A stretch of DNA of 64,000 bases from Methylobacterium dankookense. GTDB lineage: Bacteria; Pseudomonadota; Alphaproteobacteria; Rhizobiales; Beijerinckiaceae. Positions 51,577 through 59,698 of the stretch are shown here, one piece after another; the stretch's first letter is position 1; every line of letters starts with the position of its first letter. The translations under genes and the position numbers were made by a program. The notes below the pieces were generated by a model, which saw nothing but the letters and a program-made list of their open reading frames with translations, did no database searches and had not been told where the DNA came from. The stretch covers positions 23,739-87,738 of the forward strand of contig NZ_CABFVH010000022.1 of assembly GCF_902141855.1 (NCBI RefSeq), given 5' to 3'.

Positions 51577-51735
51577 TCAAGCCCCGGGCTCACGCCGCAT
51601 CGGCATGCCCGGCCGCCGAGGTAGCGATTGTCCGATCAAGGCCGCATATGGCGTCGCGCCGAGCCCGATCATCTCGGCGGTTTGCGGGTCGACCACCCTC
51701 GTGGGCCCGGTGCAGATGATCGCGACCTGCTTCAC
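51577..51735 (-). CDS. 52-residue ORF coupled to the upstream exported protein
   Basis: A GTG start at 51735 overlaps the TGA stop of the preceding gene (GTGA), so re-initiation is possible. The product starts VKQVAIICTGPTRVVDPQTA and contains EMIGLGATPYAALIGQSLPR. No family is known. It could also be the displaced C-terminus of the upstream gene after a frameshift. Confidence 0.35.
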   Translation of the reverse strand: MKQVAIICTGPTRVVDPQTAEMIGLGATPYAALIGQSLPRRPGMPMRREPGA

Positions 51736-52265
51736 GGGGTCTGCCCGAGGATCAGGTCCGACGCGTGCCGGGAGGCCGGGTGGCCTGTGGCCCCCTGGTG
51801 GGCGACCGAGCACGACTCGTAGCGGTCGCCCCTGGCCAGCATGGTCAAGCGCCGCTCGCCGGGAACGGCCTTCCTGACGGCCAGGAGCGCGCGTCCGGAC
51901 GGCCACGACACAGTCTCGGCACCCGGCATGGTTTGCGGCTGACCATACCGCCGCACGCCCTCCCGGTAGATGGCCTCGTAGCGCGACGGCAGTTCGGCCT
52001 CCGAGAGCGGACGGCTGAGCCAGATGACCTGCTGCAGGCCCTCGTCCCGGCAGACTTCCAGGATGACCTCGTCCGTATCGATGCCCGCGGCCAGCGGACG
52101 GTCGTGGAAGTAGGTCAGCGCGGTGATGTTCGCTTCACGGTCGACCATGGAGGGCTTCGGCACCGTGTCGACGGGTCCCCAGGACAGGCCAAACGGGGCT
52201 TCCTGAGCATGGGCTCCGTGCAGGCAGCCGAGCCAGAGCAGGGCCGACAGGGCGCTGCGTCTCAT
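51732..52265 (-). CDS. Exported protein of unknown function
   Basis: About 177 residues from ATG 52265, with GGAGG just upstream. A signal peptide (SALSALLWLGCLHGAHAQ) leads into FGLSWGPVDTVPKPSMVDRE, the opening seen in small periplasmic proteins that begin FGLxWG. The rest is alternating beta/alpha (LTYFHDRPLAAGIDTDEVIL, VSWPSGRALLAVRKAVPGER). Cysteines are in EVCRDEG and ESCSVAH. No function can be given. Confidence 0.6.
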   Translation of the reverse strand: MRRSALSALLWLGCLHGAHAQEAPFGLSWGPVDTVPKPSMVDREANITALTYFHDRPLAAGIDTDEVILEVCRDEGLQQVIWLSRPLSEAELPSRYEAIYREGVRRYGQPQTMPGAETVSWPSGRALLAVRKAVPGERRLTMLARGDRYESCSVAHQGATGHPASRHASDLILGQTP

Positions 52266-52617
52266 CGTCGTCTCTCCCTCCGTTGATCTGCGACGTCCCT
52301 GCACGTCGTCGCTGGCGCGTGACTGAACCATGGATTGCGATCTCGATCGGCGCTTCCGGACCGAGCACCAGACCCCCGCGGGAATACCCCGAGATCATCG
52401 ATGTTGGGCTCGAGGACGACCGTGCGCAACCATTCCTTGCAGCGCTGGTTCTCTCGTCGCTAGCCCCGGTTCCAGGGCGAGACGGTGTTCTCAACGGCCT
52501 CGAACGGTGCCGGACTTGCGCCGAGCGCTGCCGGAAGATGGCCGCCGAACGCGAGGCGCTCGTCGAGCGTCTCCCGTCACACCATGTGTCGGCCGTCTCA
52601 GGTCGAGGAGATACGTC
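52266..52617. other. Divergent intergenic region, no gene seen
   Basis: About 350 bp between the leftward exported-protein gene and the rightward metal-handling run. It should carry the promoters for both. No palindromic MerR- or ArsR-type operator was found by eye. Confidence 0.4.
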
Positions 52618-52854
52618 ATGATCGATGCAAGCCAGATCAAAGAGCAGATGGAGGTCAAGGCGTCCGATGGGCACCATGTCGGCACCGTCGATCACATGCA
52701 GGGATCCGATCAGATCAAGCTGACCCGGAACGATCCGGCCGCGCAAGGCGCGCATCACCTCATCCCGCTCGCCTGGGTCGAGCGCGTCGACGCGCATGTA
52801 CACCTCAGCAGGTCGAGCCAAGAGGTCATGGCGCAGTGGCAGAGCCAAGGCTGA
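52618..52854 (+). CDS. DUF2171 family protein
   Basis: A 78-residue protein with GAGGAG before the ATG. The DUF2171 pattern is present: IKEQMEVKASDGHHVGTVDH, then GSDQIKLTRNDPAA and HHLIPLAWVERVDAHVHLSR. These small proteins look like a PRC-barrel half and are frequent in alphaproteobacteria. Their function is unknown. It precedes the P1B-ATPase gene by 65 bp and may be in the same transcript. Confidence 0.8.
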   Translation: MIDASQIKEQMEVKASDGHHVGTVDHMQGSDQIKLTRNDPAAQGAHHLIPLAWVERVDAHVHLSRSSQEVMAQWQSQG

Positions 52855-52919
52855 GACCGACCGCTCCTTGCTCCTCTAGCGGCTAGAGGTTCTAGGCTGC
52901 CGGGGAGCAGGAGGATCTC

Positions 52920-55268
52920 ATGACGGGACACAGTGCGGACGCCGCGCGCAAGAACGGTACGACCTTCACCTGGAAGGTCGAGGGGATGGATTGCGCCAGC
53001 TGCGTCGGCAAGATCCAAACGGCGTTGGCCAGGTTGCCGGGCGTCAGCGACGTCAGGGCTTCGACGATCACCGAGACCCTGACCGCCACGATCGATCAGA
53101 CCCAGATCTCCTCAGCGACCGTCGAGAAACGCGTGGCCGGCCTCGGCTACACGCTCACGCGCAAATTGCCGCCATCCCTCACTTCCGGTCCCGAACACGA
53201 GCTGCTCGGCCGCCACGATGCGAACGCAGCACACGGCTGTGGTGACCCGGGCTGTGACCAGGACGCGCAGGCACCCCTGACGACGGCACACCAGCATGAC
53301 GGCGTTCTCGCAAAGCAGGGGCACGCACATGGCGAGAACGCCGGCAGGCCTTGGTGGCAGGCCAGCAAGGGCCGTCTGGTCCTGTTCACCGGCGCCATGC
53401 TCGCCCTGGCCTGGATGATCAAGCTCAGCGTTCCCGCGCTGGCCTTCTGGGCATTCGTGGGCGCGACGCTGGTCGGAGTCGCGCCCGTCGCCCAGCGCGC
53501 CATCGCGGCCACGCGCGCCGGCATGCCGTTCACGATCGAGATGCTGATGTCGATCGCCGCTGCCGGCGCCCTGTTCATCGGCGCCGCGGAGGAAGGCGCC
53601 CTTGTCGTGTTCCTGTTCGCGGTCGGCGAGGTGCTGGAGGGCGTGGCGGCCGACCGAGCCCGCGCCGGCATCCGGGCGCTCGGCGAACTCGTCCCGAAGA
53701 CAGCGTTGGTCGAGGAGAACGGCATCGCCCGAGACGTGCCGGCCGCGTCGCTCGCGATCGGCCAGACAGTGCTGGTGCGACCGGGCGATCGCATCCCGGC
53801 CGACGGCGTCATCCTCTCCGGCACGTCCGGCATCGATGAGTCTCCTGTGACGGGGGAATCCTTCCCGAGCACCAAAGGGGCGGGGGACGGCGTCTTCGCG
53901 GGCTCGATCAACCGCGAGGCGGCACTCCGGGTGCGCGTCGCCAAGGCCGCCGAGGACAACACGATCGCGCGCATCATCCGCCTCGTCGAGGAGGCGCAGG
54001 AGGCGCGCGCGCCGACGGAGCGCTTCATCGACCGCTTCTCGCGCTGGTACATGCCGCTCATCGTCGGCCTCGCCCTCCTCGTCGTTCTGATGCCGCCGCT
54101 CCTGTTCGGGGGGCTTTGGTCGACCTGGGTCTATCGCGGGCTCGCGCTCCTGCTGATCGGCTGCCCGTGCGCGCTCGTGATCTCGGTGCCGGCCTCGATC
54201 GCATCGGCCCTGTCGGCCGGGGCGCGCCGCGGCTTGCTGATGAAGGGCGGAGCCGTGATCGAGGCGGCGGCGAAGACGCAGATCATCGCCTTCGACAAGA
54301 CGGGCACGCTGACCGAGGGAGCGCCGCGGGTGACGGACGTCGCGGTCTATTCCGGCAGCGAGGCTGAGATGCTGCGGCTGGCTGCGGCCGTCGAGACCGG
54401 ATCGAACCATCCACTCGCCGTCGCGATCGTGGAGTGGGCCAGGACGACGGGCTGCCGGATCCAGCCCGCCGACGGGGTCAGGGCCGTTCCGGGTCAGGGC
54501 GTGACCGGCTCGCTCGACGGGCAGGAGATCTTTCTCGGTGCTCCGCGCTTTGCCGAAGGCGGTACGACCTGGCCGGCCGGGGCGAGCGAGCGGAGCGCCG
54601 CGCTCGAAGCGGAGGGCAAGACCGTCACGGCGCTCGTGGTGGGCGGCCGTTTGGTGGGGCTGATCGCCCTGCGCGACGAGCCGCGTCCCGACGCGAAGTC
54701 GGCTCTCGCAGCCCTACAAGATCTCGGCATCCGTCCGATCATGCTCACGGGCGACAACGCGCGCACCGGTGCGGCGATCGCGGGTGCGCTCGGTCTGGAG
54801 TTCCGCGCCGAGCAGATGCCCGACGACAAGGTGGCGGTGATCCGGGCGCTCGGGGTGGGGGGCGGGGTCATGATGGTGGGCGACGGTATCAACGATGCAC
54901 CGGCGCTGGCGGCGGCGAGCGTGGGGATCGCCATGGGTTCGGGCACCGACGTCGCCCTGGAGACCGCCGACGGCGCGCTCCTGAGGAGCCACACCTACGA
55001 CGTCGTGGAGATGATCCGCTTGGCGCGGGCCGCCATGGCCAACATCCGCCAGAACATCGCCGTCGCGCTGGGGCTGAAGGCGGTGTTCCTGGTCACGAGC
55101 GTGCTCGGGCTGACGGGCTTGTGGATCGCCATCCTGGCCGATACGGGGGCTACCGTGATCGTCACCGCGAACGCGCTGCGCCTGCTCGGGTTCTTCGGTT
55201 CCGGCGGCACGTCGGGCGGGGGCGACACGGCGCAGCCGAGCGAGGCTCTCGAGCCCGCGGCGGCGTGA
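52920..55268 (+). CDS. zntA: Zn/Cd/Pb-translocating P1B-type ATPase
   Basis: A 782-residue metal pump. An N-terminal HMA domain has GMDCASC at 22-28, followed by a His/Cys-rich linker (HGCGDPGCDQD and HQHDGVLAKQGHAHGEN, ~100-142). The membrane core has the CPC motif in IGCPCALVISVPAS near 415. The phosphorylation site DKTGTLTEG is near 459 and the hinge GDGINDAPALA near 653. The last helices contain GLKAVFLVTSVLG and ILADTGATVIVTANALRLLG; this Lys and Asp pair is typical of the P1B-2 (ZntA/CadA) group. It exports Zn, Cd or Pb from the cytoplasm using ATP. No MerR or ArsR regulator lies beside it. A CDF exporter follows. Confidence 0.9.
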   Translation: MTGHSADAARKNGTTFTWKVEGMDCASCVGKIQTALARLPGVSDVRASTITETLTATIDQTQISSATVEKRVAGLGYTLTRKLPPSLTSGPEHELLGRHDANAAHGCGDPGCDQDAQAPLTTAHQHDGVLAKQGHAHGENAGRPWWQASKGRLVLFTGAMLALAWMIKLSVPALAFWAFVGATLVGVAPVAQRAIAATRAGMPFTIEMLMSIAAAGALFIGAAEEGALVVFLFAVGEVLEGVAADRARAGIRALGELVPKTALVEENGIARDVPAASLAIGQTVLVRPGDRIPADGVILSGTSGIDESPVTGESFPSTKGAGDGVFAGSINREAALRVRVAKAAEDNTIARIIRLVEEAQEARAPTERFIDRFSRWYMPLIVGLALLVVLMPPLLFGGLWSTWVYRGLALLLIGCPCALVISVPASIASALSAGARRGLLMKGGAVIEAAAKTQIIAFDKTGTLTEGAPRVTDVAVYSGSEAEMLRLAAAVETGSNHPLAVAIVEWARTTGCRIQPADGVRAVPGQGVTGSLDGQEIFLGAPRFAEGGTTWPAGASERSAALEAEGKTVTALVVGGRLVGLIALRDEPRPDAKSALAALQDLGIRPIMLTGDNARTGAAIAGALGLEFRAEQMPDDKVAVIRALGVGGGVMMVGDGINDAPALAAASVGIAMGSGTDVALETADGALLRSHTYDVVEMIRLARAAMANIRQNIAVALGLKAVFLVTSVLGLTGLWIAILADTGATVIVTANALRLLGFFGSGGTSGGGDTAQPSEALEPAAA

Positions 55269-55460
55269 GCGCACGTCCCTGCCCCGCAGGCCTGGCTCAT
55301 CGCTGGAGGAGCGGCGGCTGGGCCGGTTCGCTGCCCGAGGAGCGCCGGCGCCGCGGCGGGCCATCGGGCCGTGAGGCGTCAGGGTGTCGACGCATCTTCT
55401 TACTCCACCGCCCGCGTCGCCGGGACGCTGTGATCGTCCGCTCAGGAAAGAGGAACCGGA

Positions 55461-56375
55461 ATGGGTGCAGGGCATGATCATGGAGCAACCCTCGGCGGCT
55501 CGGCCGCGGGGCGGCACCGCGGGCGCCTGATCTGGGCGCTCGGGCTGACCCTGACCTACATGGCCGCCGAGGTGGTCGGCGGCTTGCTGACCGGCAGCCT
55601 CGCGCTCCTGGCCGATGCTGCCCACATGCTCACCGACGCAGGAGGTCTTGCGCTGGCACTCCTGGCGATCCGCTTCGGCGAGCGGCCCGCGACGCCGCAA
55701 CGGACCTACGGCTACCTGCGCGCGGAGGTGCTCTCGGCGCTGGCCAACGCCGTCGTGCTCCTCGTCCTCACGATCTACATCCTCTACGAGGCGTACCGCC
55801 GCTTCGTCGACCCGCCCGAGGTCATCGGCGGCCCGATGCTGGCGGTGGCGGCCGTCGGCCTGGTGGTCAACCTGATCAGCATGCGCCTCCTGTCCGGCGG
55901 CTCGTCGGAGAGCCTGAACGTCAAGGGCGCCTACTTCGAGGTGCTCTCCGACATGCTCGGCTCGCTCGGGGTGATCGTGGCGGCAGTGATCGTGATGGTC
56001 ACGGGCTGGCGGCTGGCCGACCCGATCGTGGGAGCCGGCATCGGCCTGTTCATCGTGCCGCGCACCTGGAGCCTGCTCAGCCAGGTCACCCATATCCTGC
56101 TGGAGGGCACCCCGCCCCAGGTCGACGTCGTGCTGCTGGAGCGCCGCTTGGCCGAGATCCCGGGCGTGGCCGGCGTGCACGACCTTCACGTCTGGACCAT
56201 CACCTCGGGTCTCGACGCGATGAGCGGGCACTTGGTGGTGCCTGGGGCGGGTGACGCCGCCCGCGTGCTGCGTCACGCACGGCAGATCCTGGCGGACGAG
56301 TTCAAGGTCGATCACGTTACGATCCAGATCGAAGATGCGGCGCTTCGAACCGAGGAAAAGGCTCTGCACATCTGA
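55461..56375 (+). CDS. Cation diffusion facilitator (ZitB/CzcD-like)
   Basis: A 304-residue CDF transporter. After a short His-containing N-terminus (GHDHGA) come six membrane helices. The metal site in TM2 is LADAAHMLTDAGGLALAL (H and D) and in TM5 VLSDMLGSLGV (D). The cytoplasmic domain is IPGVAGVHDLHVWTITSGLD with the tail EEKALHI. It exchanges Zn or Cd for protons and moves metal to the periplasm. It follows the P1B-ATPase by 190 bp. A truncated relative of its C-terminal domain is at 46889. Confidence 0.9.
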   Translation: MGAGHDHGATLGGSAAGRHRGRLIWALGLTLTYMAAEVVGGLLTGSLALLADAAHMLTDAGGLALALLAIRFGERPATPQRTYGYLRAEVLSALANAVVLLVLTIYILYEAYRRFVDPPEVIGGPMLAVAAVGLVVNLISMRLLSGGSSESLNVKGAYFEVLSDMLGSLGVIVAAVIVMVTGWRLADPIVGAGIGLFIVPRTWSLLSQVTHILLEGTPPQVDVVLLERRLAEIPGVAGVHDLHVWTITSGLDAMSGHLVVPGAGDAARVLRHARQILADEFKVDHVTIQIEDAALRTEEKALHI

Positions 56376-56446
56376 GCGGACCTGAGCCGCTCGGCCTCCG
56401 CCGCCGATGGTGTGTCCCCGTCGCAATCCAGGAATACGGAACTTCG

Positions 56447-57133
56447 ATGTCAGCTTGGGCCTACACGCTCATCCCAGCCCTCGCGACGGTACTGGGGGCC
56501 GCCGTCGCCGCCGTGCGTCAGCCTGGCCCGGCGGTCACCAGCGCCGTCCAGCATCTCGCCGCGGGCGTCCTGTTCGCCGCGGTCGCGGGCGAGATCCTGC
56601 CCGACCTCAAGCATCAGCAATCCCCGATCGCGGTGATCGTCGGCGGAGCCCTCGGTGTCGCCCTGATGCTCCTGGTCAAGCGCCTGGGGGAGAAGGCGAA
56701 GGGGTCGGTCGGGCTCATCGCGACGGTCGGGATCGACATTCTGATCGACGGCCTGGTCCTCGGCATCGGCTTCGCGGCCGGGGCGAAGCAGGGCCTGCTG
56801 CTGACGGGCGCACTCACGCTCGAGGTACTGTTTCTCGGGATCGCGGTCGCCTCCAAGCTGAAGCAAACGAGCGGCTCTGCGGGACGGGTGGTCGGTACGG
56901 TGGCCGGTCTCGCGCTCCTGCTGCCGCTGGGTGCGCTCCTGGGCACGCCGGTCGGTGCGCTGCCCGGGCCCTATCTCGCCGGCTTCTTCGCGTTCGCGCT
57001 CGTCGCGCTGCTCTATCTCGTCACCGAGGAGCTGCTCGTGGAGGCGCATGCCGTACCCGAGCAACCTTGGACCACCGCGATGTTCTTCATAGGTTTCCTC
57101 GGCATGCTGGTGATCGAGGAGATCGCCACTTGA
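56447..57133 (+). CDS. ZIP-like metal transporter
   Basis: A 228-residue membrane protein with seven or eight hydrophobic segments. AVQHLAAGVLFAAVAGEILP (~35-54) and VGIDILIDGLVLGIGFAAGA (~98-117) hold the positions of the ZIP-family metal helices. The classical HNxPEG/HExPHE pattern is replaced by a DxxxDG type, as in a subgroup of bacterial ZIP-like permeases. VTEELLVEAHAVPE is near the C-terminus. It may import or exchange divalent metals; the direction cannot be read from sequence. It follows the CDF gene by 71 bp, on the same strand. Confidence 0.75.
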   Translation: MSAWAYTLIPALATVLGAAVAAVRQPGPAVTSAVQHLAAGVLFAAVAGEILPDLKHQQSPIAVIVGGALGVALMLLVKRLGEKAKGSVGLIATVGIDILIDGLVLGIGFAAGAKQGLLLTGALTLEVLFLGIAVASKLKQTSGSAGRVVGTVAGLALLLPLGALLGTPVGALPGPYLAGFFAFALVALLYLVTEELLVEAHAVPEQPWTTAMFFIGFLGMLVIEEIAT

Positions 57134-57227
57134 GGCGCGCCGGCTCGCGCATTGGCGATCATGCTGAGGGCTGCCTTCGCCTGTGGGGCGCACCGCGTAG
57201 TGCTATCGAGAAAGAACCGTCACGCCG

Positions 57228-57818
57228 ATGAAGCTCACAGCCTTCAGCCTCTGGGAGGTGGCATCCCATCTCGTGGATCTCGCGATCGCCTACGCCCTCG
57301 CGGCGCCGATCGGGTGGGACCGCGAGCAGGAGGAGCGCTCGGCTGGCATCCGCACCTTTCCCCTCGTCGCGGTCGCCGCCTGCGGCTTCGTGCTGGTCGC
57401 GATCCGCGTGCTCGGTGCGGACTCGACGGGCCAGGCCCGCATCCTCGAAGGTGTGATTACGGGTGTTGGCTTCATCGGCGGCGGGGCCATCCTGAAGCAT
57501 GCCGGGCGTGCCTCCGGCACCGCGACCGCCGCCAGCCTGTGGGCCACGGGCGCGCTCGGGGCGGCAGTGGGCTACGGCCTTTACGACATCGCCGCCATCC
57601 TGAGCCTCGTCACCTACCTGACGCTGCGCTACCTCGTGCCGCTGAAGCAGGCTGCCCACCGCGACGGAGGCGACACCAACGGTAGAGGATCCGAAACCGA
57701 TCCAGAGGAGCCGAACACCGATACGGCCGCGCGTTCGGCGGGCGCCGTTCTGGATCGGGAAGGGGCAGCCGATCCGTCACTTCCCCGCGGGGACGCTCGA
57801 GGCGATCCCAGTCCATGA
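57228..57818 (+). CDS. MgtC/SapB family membrane protein
   Basis: A 196-residue protein with the MgtC pattern: LAAPIGWDREQEERSAGIRT (glycine-rich helix followed by the RTF motif), FPLVAVAACGFVLVAIRVLG, then GVITGVGFIGGGAILKHAGR and GTATAASLWATGALGAAVGY. The last ~45 residues form a polar acidic tail that is unusual in the family. MgtC-like proteins modulate membrane ATPases and Mg homeostasis. In this place it could tune the P1B-ATPase or metal stress response (inference). It follows the ZIP-like gene by 94 bp. Confidence 0.85.
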   Translation: MKLTAFSLWEVASHLVDLAIAYALAAPIGWDREQEERSAGIRTFPLVAVAACGFVLVAIRVLGADSTGQARILEGVITGVGFIGGGAILKHAGRASGTATAASLWATGALGAAVGYGLYDIAAILSLVTYLTLRYLVPLKQAAHRDGGDTNGRGSETDPEEPNTDTAARSAGAVLDREGAADPSLPRGDARGDPSP

Positions 57819-57888
57819 CGGGCTTCACCTCGGTCGGAGGGGCGCAGACCTTGTGCTCACTTGCGGTCGATCGTAGATCAGGGCTGAG

Positions 57889-58257
57889 ATGACGAGCCTG
57901 CGGCACCTTTGGACAAGCGACCCGGCGCGCCTGCTGCGCACTGCCGTGGCATGCTTGGTAGCCTTCGTGTTCGCCTTCTCCGTCATCAGCTCCGAAACTG
58001 CCGCGGCACCCAGCTCCGTTCAGAGCGATGGACTGCTGACGCTCGCGTCGCATCCGGCTCCCGATCATGCAGGATCGGGCGACCCGGCGGATGCGGGCAT
58101 CCTGCTCCATGCCCACTGCGGCTGTCACCAAGTGATGCGGGCCGAGCCGGTCGCGTTCGAGCCGGTCCGGACAGCTGATCGGATTGCTTATCCGATCCAG
58201 ACCGAGCCGCTCGCCTCCCGCGCCGCCTCCCCACTCCGCAGACCGCCCCGGGCCTGA
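57889..58257 (+). CDS. Small exported Cys/His protein of the czc region
   Basis: A 122-residue protein with a signal-like helix (LLRTAVACLVAFVFAFSVIS). The mature part has HPAPDHAGSGDPADAGILLH followed by AHCGCHQ, a short Cys/His cluster that could bind metal. The C-terminus is Pro/Arg-rich. Small exported proteins in this position (CzcI or DUF2946-like) precede czcCBA operons in other bacteria. Here the CzcB-like gene follows 139 bp later, and no CzcC is present. Function inferred from context only. Confidence 0.6.
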   Translation: MTSLRHLWTSDPARLLRTAVACLVAFVFAFSVISSETAAAPSSVQSDGLLTLASHPAPDHAGSGDPADAGILLHAHCGCHQVMRAEPVAFEPVRTADRIAYPIQTEPLASRAASPLRRPPRA

Positions 58258-58396
58258 CCCGTCCCACCGCTACGGTGGACTGTCGCCGCTTGCGCCTTCT
58301 TCAGGGGCTGAGCGTTGGAGGTCATGTGGGAACTTGGAAGTGATCGGCCGCGCCTCTGCGCAGCCGGCGCCCAAAGGCCCGGTCGAGGTCAGCGCC

Positions 58397-59683
58397 ATGC
58401 GTGCGTTTCTTATTCTGATTGTTCTGGCGGTCGGTGTCGCGATCGGCGGTGCCGTGCCGCGCGTGTCCCAGGTCATCCAGGGGGCTTTGGCGGCGACCGG
58501 CCTGATGAAGACCGACCCCCCACCGGAGGGCCCAGCGCAATCCCCGAAGGCGGGGGCGGAAAAACCGGCCGGCGAGAAGGCGGAGGATCACGCCGCCGAG
58601 GGGCAGATCAAAATGTCGGCGGAGCAGGCTGCCGCGCAGGAGATCACGACCGCGCCCGTTCAGGGCGGCACGCTCTCGCGGCACCTGATGGCGCCCGGCA
58701 CGATCACGCCGGACACCGACCGGATCGCGCGTGTGCCGGCGCGGGTTGTGGGAACCGTGGCGGAGATGCTCAAGCGCCTGGGCGACCCCGTGAAGAAGGG
58801 CGAGGTCGTCGCCGTCCTCGACAGCCGCGAGGTCGCCGACGCCAAGAGCGAGTACCTCACCGCTCTGGTCAACACCGAGTTGCAGAAGACCAACTACGAC
58901 CGGCAGCAGGCGCTCTGGGACAAGCGGATCTCCGCCGAGGCCACGTTCCTACAGGCCCGCGCGACCTATTCCGAGACGCAGTTGCGCGTCAACCTTGCCC
59001 GCCAGAAACTCTCGGCGCTCGGCCTCAATGCGGATGAGGTTGCGGCAGCGGCCAAGAAGGACGAGACCACCCCGAACCAATCGAGCCTGCGGCGCTACGA
59101 GTTGCGCTCGCCGCTGACCGGGCGCGTCGTCGAGCGCAAGGTCGACGTCGGCACGGCGGTGGGCAAGGAGGGTGACCCGGCCGACCTCTACACGGTCGCG
59201 GACCTCGCGACGGTCTGGGTCGAGCTCGCGGTGCCGACCACGGATCTGGCCAAGGTCAAGGAGGGCGCGGAGGTTCTGATCGCACCCCGCGATGAGGATG
59301 CGGGCCAGCGGGCGAAGGGCAAAATCATCTTCGTCAGCCCGCTCCTGAACGCAGAGACCCGCTCGGCCCGCGTGATCGCCGCGCTGCCCAACCAGGATTT
59401 CAGCTGGCGGCCGGGTACCTTCGTCTCGGCCGAGATCCAGGTCGGCCAGGACAGCGCCAAGGCGAAGGTGCCGCGCGACGCACTCCAGAGCATGGGCGGC
59501 GAGAAAGTCGCTTTCGTGCGCAACGCGGACGGCTTCGAGCGGCGCGACGTCAAGACCGGCAAATCGGACGATGAGTCGGTCGAGGTCGTCTCCGGCCTGG
59601 AGCCGGGCGAGGAGATCGCAGTCAAGAACACCTTCCTCCTCAAGGCTGAGCTCGGCAAGGGCGAAGCCGAGCACCACGACTGA
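58397..59683 (+). CDS. czcB: CzcB-like periplasmic adaptor of the metal RND pump
   Basis: A 428-residue membrane-fusion protein. ATG 58397 is chosen because a signal/anchor follows at once (RAFLILIVLAVGVAIGGAVP); upstream in-frame sequence is not coding-like. A polar Lys/Glu/Ala-rich linker precedes the barrel-sandwich (ITTAPVQGGTLSRHLMAPGT, ARVPARVVGTVAEMLKRLGD). A coiled-coil hairpin and YELRSPLTGRVVERKVDVGT follow. Then comes the barrel VWVELAVPTTDLAKVKEGAE. The C-terminal EAEHHD could bind metal. It hands Zn, Cd or Co ions, or coupling, to the CzcA-like pump 15 bp downstream. Confidence 0.9.
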   Translation: MRAFLILIVLAVGVAIGGAVPRVSQVIQGALAATGLMKTDPPPEGPAQSPKAGAEKPAGEKAEDHAAEGQIKMSAEQAAAQEITTAPVQGGTLSRHLMAPGTITPDTDRIARVPARVVGTVAEMLKRLGDPVKKGEVVAVLDSREVADAKSEYLTALVNTELQKTNYDRQQALWDKRISAEATFLQARATYSETQLRVNLARQKLSALGLNADEVAAAAKKDETTPNQSSLRRYELRSPLTGRVVERKVDVGTAVGKEGDPADLYTVADLATVWVELAVPTTDLAKVKEGAEVLIAPRDEDAGQRAKGKIIFVSPLLNAETRSARVIAALPNQDFSWRPGTFVSAEIQVGQDSAKAKVPRDALQSMGGEKVAFVRNADGFERRDVKTGKSDDESVEVVSGLEPGEEIAVKNTFLLKAELGKGEAEHHD

Positions 59684-59698
59684 GACGGGACGCTCGCC

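Noticed and set aside
54714..56426. A 570-codon minus-strand frame across the P1B-ATPase and CDF genes
   Set aside because: Spans two well-supported genes in antisense and shows no family.
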